This document shows, one piece after another, positions 63,421 through 64,000 of a DNA stretch of 64,000 bases. The stretch is from Kordiimonadaceae bacterium (lineage in GTDB: Bacteria; Pseudomonadota; Alphaproteobacteria; Sphingomonadales; Kordiimonadaceae), in NCBI GenBank assembly GCA_017640725.1, contig JAEPQB010000003.1, positions 186,001 through 250,000 of the forward strand, read 5' to 3'. A program made the position numbers and the translations under genes. Every line of letters begins with the position of its first letter. Position 1 is the stretch's first letter. The notes beneath the pieces were generated by a model. That model was not told the DNA's origin and made no database searches. It was given only the letters and a program-made list of their open reading frames with translations.

Positions 63421-63753
63421 CGCTTGAAGAGTGAAAAAACCAAAGGCGCCGCAGAAAATGTGCTTCTGCGGCGTCAAAAACGAATCGTACTCGCAAAAAA
63501 TGTACGAAAACTGGCAAAAAAGGGAAAGCCAGCCGCTTCTGCACAAAGTCAACAATCGTTCAAAATTAACGTTTGAAATTTTCTTAAAGAATAACTGGCC
63601 CCTGCGACCTTTCCTGACAAAAATCACGTATTTTTGAAACAGGATGTTACGAACTCATTTTTCACAGCAAAGTGTGATTGATTAACCCACCCAAAATACG
63701 TCATAAGTACTGCCATATTTTCTCAAAAGTCACAGATAGGGGCGGGACATATA
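63421..63753. other. 333-bp gap without a convincing gene
   Basis: Between the cytochrome P460 gene and the E1-alpha gene I see a perfect hairpin (63447-63473), AT-rich sequence from about 63540, and probably the promoter of the next gene. A 68-codon plus-strand reading from 63431 starts before the hairpin and has no recognisable content. No RNA gene was identified. Confidence 0.6.
63447..63473. terminator. Hairpin downstream of the P460 gene
   Basis: CGCCGCAGAA (63447-63456) pairs with TTCTGCGGCG (63464-63473) around AATGTGC, perfect over 10 bp. A T-run follows only on the minus strand (CCTTTGGTTTTTTC); on the plus strand the following bases are TCAAAAACG. It may stop P460 transcripts as a plain stem-loop, or act on an unseen minus-strand transcript. 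Confidence 0.45.
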
Positions 63754-64000
63754 ATGGCGAATTATAAACCCCTTCAATTTCACGTGCCGGAGCCCACTGG
63801 GCGCCCGGGCGATGAACCTGATTTCACGGGCATTGAAATTCCATCAGCGGGCTCAGCCCCGCGACCAGACATCGATGTTGATCCAAACGACATTAAGGAC
63901 CTTGCACGCACCATCATTCGTGTGATGGACAAAGAAGGCAATGCCGTTGGGCCGTGGGCGGAAGACATCCCTGAAGATGTGCTGATGCATGGCCTCAAGT
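63754..64000 (+). CDS. bkdA1: Branched-chain 2-oxoacid dehydrogenase E1 alpha (partial, start only)
   Basis: 82 codons run to the window end. The N-terminus PLQFHVPEPTGRPGDEPDF, followed by DVDPNDIKDLARTIIRVMDK and GNAVGPWAEDIPEDVLMHGL, closely matches the E1-alpha subunit of bacterial branched-chain keto-acid dehydrogenase (bkdA1). This complex converts Val, Leu and Ile 2-oxoacids to acyl-CoAs. GATAGGGGCGGG lies upstream of the ATG. The remaining subunits would be expected past the window end. Confidence 0.85.
   Translation, partial: MANYKPLQFHVPEPTGRPGDEPDFTGIEIPSAGSAPRPDIDVDPNDIKDLARTIIRVMDKEGNAVGPWAEDIPEDVLMHGLK

Noticed and set aside
63431-63637. 68-codon plus-strand reading frame after the P460 gene
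   Set aside because: It spans a strong hairpin, has no recognisable domain or ribosome site, and lies in AT-rich intergenic sequence.

Overview
The window is a dense, gene-rich stretch of bacterial chromosome. Protein families and gene order point to an alphaproteobacterium of moderate GC content. Examples are the xseB-ispA-dxs-tlyA order, a DUF2336 protein, a short BLUF photosensor, MnmC, and many acyl-CoA dehydrogenase/SDR catabolic genes. A marine, Kordiimonas-like relative would fit, but this is only an impression. I see no rRNA, tRNA, CRISPR array, insertion sequence, prophage or plasmid function.

Layout. 1-4585: a truncated LysR regulator, a secreted TPR protein, MnmC (tRNA wobble modification) and a DUF2336 protein. 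4586-4851: a gap between convergent genes holding three consecutive stem-loops behind a promoter-like sequence, two of which share the same 11-nt loop; this is my best candidate for something undescribed (a small RNA). 4852-16092: a FAD-linked 2-hydroxyacid dehydrogenase with a Sua5-type synthase, a DmdC-like acyl-CoA dehydrogenase with a metallo-hydrolase, the isoprenoid cluster xseB-ispA-dxs-tlyA, a TrmA/RumA-type RNA methyltransferase and a BLUF photosensor. 16095-22352: housekeeping genes (aroC, fabI, a YihY/BrkB membrane protein, a DnaJ-like chaperone, pdxH) and a small membrane protein/hydrolase pair.

22426-47717 is a large lipid/acyl-CoA catabolic region. One run oxidises alcohol and aldehyde groups (calB-like dehydrogenase, Fe-alcohol dehydrogenase, thioesterase, two SDRs, an APH-like kinase). 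A second, long run (34123-44003) encodes acyl-CoA ligation, dehydrogenation (an adjacent, possibly heteromeric acyl-CoA dehydrogenase pair plus an ACAD10/11-like one), hydration, 3-hydroxy oxidation, thiolysis and reduction. A third run has a patatin, a second ligase and an SDR. The APH-like kinase and the ACAD10/11-like dehydrogenase together suggest 4-hydroxyacyl-CoA breakdown through a phosphorylated intermediate. Between the first two runs lie two paralogous orphan periplasmic binding-protein-like genes, a methyltransferase-like gene, tesB, a class II aldolase-like gene and a MATE exporter.

47765-64000: a hybrid histidine kinase, a cysteine-synthase-type enzyme, a large RTX protein, and amino-acid catabolism. 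The last comprises an Lrp regulator with alanine dehydrogenase, an asparaginase, and a phenylalanine/tyrosine operon (hppD, VOC protein, fahA, maiA, phhA) under a divergent MarR regulator. hmgA is absent from that operon. An EAL phosphodiesterase with a cysteine-rich N-terminus, a GlxA-type regulator, a cytochrome P460 and the start of a branched-chain keto-acid dehydrogenase E1 alpha gene complete the window. Several gaps carry perfect palindromes that look like operators (40265-40312, 44060-44073, 57379-57400).
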